A stretch of 7,951 nt of DNA, taken from Candidatus Bathyarchaeota archaeon. GTDB taxonomy: Archaea; Thermoproteota; Bathyarchaeia; 40CM-2-53-6. The notes beneath the pieces are model-generated. The model saw only the letters and a list, made by a program, of their open reading frames with translations. It was not told the origin of the DNA and did no database searches. The position numbers were made by a program, and so were the translations under genes. The stretch is from the NCBI GenBank assembly GCA_005882905.1, contig VBBG01000095.1, positions 1 to 7,951 of the forward strand. Reading direction: 5' to 3'. Positions 5,873 to 7,951 of the stretch are shown here, piece by piece (position 1 is the first letter of the stretch; every line of letters begins with the position of its first letter).

Positions 5873-6121
5873 ATGATGCCCCGTTACTTGGACAAGACGC
5901 TCCTCGCTGAGATCCAAGAGCAAGCTCTTGGGGGAAGTAGTGAGGGGACTCGAGTATCAATATTTGGAATCATCGTTGTAGGACTTATCGCAGGGCTGAT
6001 TGTTGGTCTCATAACAACTCCCAACACAACGCAAGGTTTCTTCCTGGGATTCGCCGGAGGAGCGCTGATAACCGCTACTCTATATTTCTTCAAGACCGAG
6101 AAGAGTCGACCCACAAGATGA
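5873..6121 (+). CDS. Small two-helix membrane protein A in the pur operon
   Basis: An 82-residue protein I do not recognise. An amphipathic, charged N-terminal segment (residues 1-28) is followed by two glycine-rich hydrophobic helices at about 29-48 and 55-73, joined by a short TTPNTTQ turn, and a basic tail (KTEKSRPTR). The helices have small-residue spacing (GLIAGLIVG, GFAGGA) suited to tight helix packing. Predicted topology is a hairpin with both ends in the cytoplasm. It starts one base after the purQ stop codon, and its own stop codon overlaps the next ATG (ATGA at 6118-6121), so translation is probably coupled. A second ATG directly follows the first; either may be used. It resembles protein C of the same cluster (6309-6512) in its GLIAG...GF...G pattern. 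The function is unknown. Confidence 0.75.
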   Translation: MMPRYLDKTLLAEIQEQALGGSSEGTRVSIFGIIVVGLIAGLIVGLITTPNTTQGFFLGFAGGALITATLYFFKTEKSRPTR

Positions 6122-6312
6122 GCCACTCCTCTCGTTCCAAGAGGCGCATAGTTCTCGGCGTTTTTGCGATAATCCTCGGCGCAATATCGCTGATCAGCCT
6201 TCCCGTCACTAGCTTCTATTTTGGGATAGGCGCTTTCGGGCCGGCAGGTTATGGCGCAGTCATGATAGCTCTAGGTCTCTCGCTGATCTTGAAGAAGGAT
6301 ATGACGGAATGA
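6118..6312 (+). CDS. Small two-helix membrane protein B in the pur operon
   Basis: A 64-residue protein with a basic N-terminus (SHSSRSKRR), a hydrophobic helix at about 11-34, a Gly/Phe-rich link (FGIGAFGPAGYG) and a second helix at about 41-58, ending KKDMTE. By the positive-inside rule both termini should face the cytoplasm. It overlaps both neighbours by ATGA junctions (6118-6121 and 6309-6312). Its sequence is unlike proteins A and C. I do not recognise a family. It may be a subunit of a small membrane complex with A and C, which is an inference from the tight coupling only. Confidence 0.7.
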   Translation: MSHSSRSKRRIVLGVFAIILGAISLISLPVTSFYFGIGAFGPAGYGAVMIALGLSLILKKDMTE

Positions 6313-6512
6313 ACGATTCAAAGGACAAAATTCGGAAGCCTAGCCCGATGCCGCGAGCCGTGCTTGCTGGACTGATCGCGGGAATCACAGCAGGCTACGT
6401 TAGCTCGTTGTTTGCAGGAATTCTCGGCTTCGTCATCGGATTCGTTGCTGGTGCAATAGTGGGCTCCAGAACTGTGCTCTTAATGAACAGGGCAAGCGAG
6501 CAGACGCAATGA
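6309..6512 (+). CDS. Small two-helix membrane protein C in the pur operon
   Basis: A 67-residue protein with a charged N-terminus (NDSKDKIRK), then two glycine/alanine-rich helices at about 15-34 and 36-54, and a polar tail. The core (GLIAGITAG, then GFVIGFVAGAIVG) resembles the core of protein A in spacing and small-residue content, possibly from an old duplication or from convergent low-complexity membrane sequence. The start lies in an ATGA overlap with gene B and the stop in an ATGA overlap with purL (6509-6512), so purL translation is directly coupled to it. A GAAGGA at about 6292-6297 is a weak Shine-Dalgarno candidate. The function is unknown. Confidence 0.7.
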   Translation: MNDSKDKIRKPSPMPRAVLAGLIAGITAGYVSSLFAGILGFVIGFVAGAIVGSRTVLLMNRASEQTQ

Positions 6513-7951
6513 CCTTAATCCAGATCCAAAAGCCGAGTCTGACGGACGGGGAGATTCGTTATGCCGTCAAGAAGCTTGGACGCGAGCCCAACGAGGTCGA
6601 ATGGGCCATGCTGGAAGCTCAATGGAGCGAGCACTGCAGCTACAAATCGAGCAGACCACTGCTCAAGCTACTGCCCCACAAAGGTCCGCGGGTCCTAGTC
6701 GGACCTGGCTACGATGCTGGAGTCATCGACCTTGGCGACGGCTGGGTCGTAACGCTACACATCGAGTCTCACAATCACCCCAGCGCCATCGACCCCTACG
6801 GCGGGGCCGCCACCGGCGTAGGAGGCGTCGTGAGAGATATCCTCGCGCTAGGAACTCGACCCATCGCACTACTCGACCCGCTACGATTCGGCAGTCTCGA
6901 CGGTAGCCATAGCCGTTGGCTCTTCGACAACGTCGTCCGGGGAATAGGCGCTTACGGAAACTGCATAGGAGTTCCGACCGTAGGAGGCGAACTAGAATTC
7001 GACCAGTCCTTCGAGAGGAACTGTCTGGTGGATGTCGTCTGCCTCGGACTCGGCCGCAAGAACAAGCTTGTCCTTGCAGAAGCCCGTCACCCTGGCGATT
7101 CAGTTTATGTTGTCGGTGGCAGCACGGGTCGCGATGGGATTCGCGGCGCCAGCTTCGCCAGTCGAACCCTGAGCGAAAAGTCGGACACCGAGAGATCCGC
7201 TGTCCAAGTTCCTGATCCGTTCATCAAGAAACTGATCATTGAAGCGGTCCTCGAGGCCGTTGACGCGGGCCTTGTTCGGGGAATGAAAGACCTCGGCGGT
7301 GGAGGTCTCACCTGTGGACTGTCGGAGATCGCGGCCAAGGGAGGAACGGGTATGGAGATCGACCTAGACTATCTTCGGACTAGAGAGCCTGGCATGCGGC
7401 CCTCCGAGATGATGATCAGCGAGTCCCAGGAAAGAATGATACTCATTGTCCGACCCGCCGACGAAGAAAAGCTCGCCAAGATTCTTGACAAGTGGGAGCT
7501 CGGCTACTCTCGCATCGGACACGTCACGAGAGACGGCATCCTACTCATACGGCATGGACAAGTGGTAGTTGCGAGGGCGCCGGCAAGATTTGTAGCAGAG
7601 GCACCACTCGCGCCTCGTTCGAGCAGGAAACCAGCCTACCTCGATGGGCTGGCCAGGGCTCCCGAGCCGCCGGTTCCCGAAGATCTCAATGAGACACTAC
7701 TCGCATTGCTCTCTAGCCCGAACGTTTGCAGCAGGGAATGGATCTACCGCCAGTACGATTTCGAGGTTGGAATCAGAACCATCATCAAACCGGGTCAAGG
7801 AGATAGCGCCGTGCTTCGTCTACCCAACCGTAAGACACTGGCAATCACGACAGACGGCAATAGCAAGCAAGCCTACCTTGACCCCTATTGGGGAACGGTC
7901 GGGACTCTCAGCGAAGCCTTCTCCAACCTCGTCGCATCGGGGGCCGAGCCA
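6509..7951 (+). CDS. purL: Phosphoribosylformylglycinamidine synthase subunit PurL, C-terminus outside the window
   Basis: The first 481 codons are open to the right edge; stand-alone PurL proteins are about 700-750 residues, so roughly two thirds are present. PurL binds ATP and FGAR and makes FGAM with ammonia from PurQ. Motifs in order: WSEHCSYKSS (39-48), the ATP/Mg-binding ESHNHPSAIDPYGG block (86-99) continuing into ATGVGGVVRD, GGSTGRDGI (203-211), KDLGGGGL (260-267) and SESQERM (304-310). The second half-repeat starts near residue 405, with PGQGDSAVL (428-436) and TTDGNSKQAYLDP (447-459). The start ATG sits in an ATGA overlap with the preceding small membrane gene. No frameshift or missing motif is seen in the part available. 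Confidence 0.96.
   Translation, partial: MTLIQIQKPSLTDGEIRYAVKKLGREPNEVEWAMLEAQWSEHCSYKSSRPLLKLLPHKGPRVLVGPGYDAGVIDLGDGWVVTLHIESHNHPSAIDPYGGAATGVGGVVRDILALGTRPIALLDPLRFGSLDGSHSRWLFDNVVRGIGAYGNCIGVPTVGGELEFDQSFERNCLVDVVCLGLGRKNKLVLAEARHPGDSVYVVGGSTGRDGIRGASFASRTLSEKSDTERSAVQVPDPFIKKLIIEAVLEAVDAGLVRGMKDLGGGGLTCGLSEIAAKGGTGMEIDLDYLRTREPGMRPSEMMISESQERMILIVRPADEEKLAKILDKWELGYSRIGHVTRDGILLIRHGQVVVARAPARFVAEAPLAPRSSRKPAYLDGLARAPEPPVPEDLNETLLALLSSPNVCSREWIYRQYDFEVGIRTIIKPGQGDSAVLRLPNRKTLAITTDGNSKQAYLDPYWGTVGTLSEAFSNLVASGAEP

Noticed and set aside
6601..7215. Arg-rich plus-strand frames (6601-6906, 6916-7215)
   Set aside because: They lie inside purL in another frame; purL motifs are continuous across the region.
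1..7951. tRNA, rRNA, CRISPR array or insertion sequence
   Set aside because: No T-arm consensus with a matching acceptor stem, no regularly spaced repeats, no transposase and no terminal inverted repeats were seen.

Overview
The window reads as chromosomal DNA of an archaeon. Phosphoribosylformylglycinamidine (FGAM) synthase is split into separate PurS, PurQ and PurL genes. AT-rich TATA-like boxes lie about 25-40 bases before several genes, strong Shine-Dalgarno sites are scarce, and neighbouring genes are joined by ATGA stop/start overlaps. Split PurSQL also occurs in many bacteria, so the archaeal assignment rests mainly on the promoter and start-site picture. The lineage cannot be fixed from sequence alone; an uncultured Thermoproteota-type (for example Bathyarchaeia-like) genome is a guess.

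Left part (1-1884), minus strand. A five-span membrane protein gene (1884-1210) is followed, after a 242-base spacer with a structured inverted repeat, by the first 322 codons of a GHKL (Hsp90/MutL/MORC-type) ATPase that runs off the left edge. Middle part (1885-3241): a gene-poor stretch of 418 bases, a 66-residue four-cysteine zinc-ribbon-like protein, a second gene-poor stretch of 288 bases, and a four-span membrane protein closed by a hairpin plus a run of seven T.

Right-centre (3359-4827): a YfcE/MJ0936-type metallophosphoesterase is followed within two bases by a DNA methyltransferase with a TSPPYW motif. No restriction endonuclease is visible. Its conserved motifs run in the order X-I-IV, not the IV-X-I order of the common beta-class enzymes.

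Right part (4853-7951): a purine operon. A TATA-like box precedes purS; purQ follows after 7 bases; three small two-helix membrane proteins come next; then purL, cut by the right edge. The three membrane genes and purL are linked by successive ATGA overlaps, so the small proteins should be translated together with the FGAM synthase subunits. This insertion of three unrecognised membrane proteins inside a core purine operon is the most interesting feature of the window.
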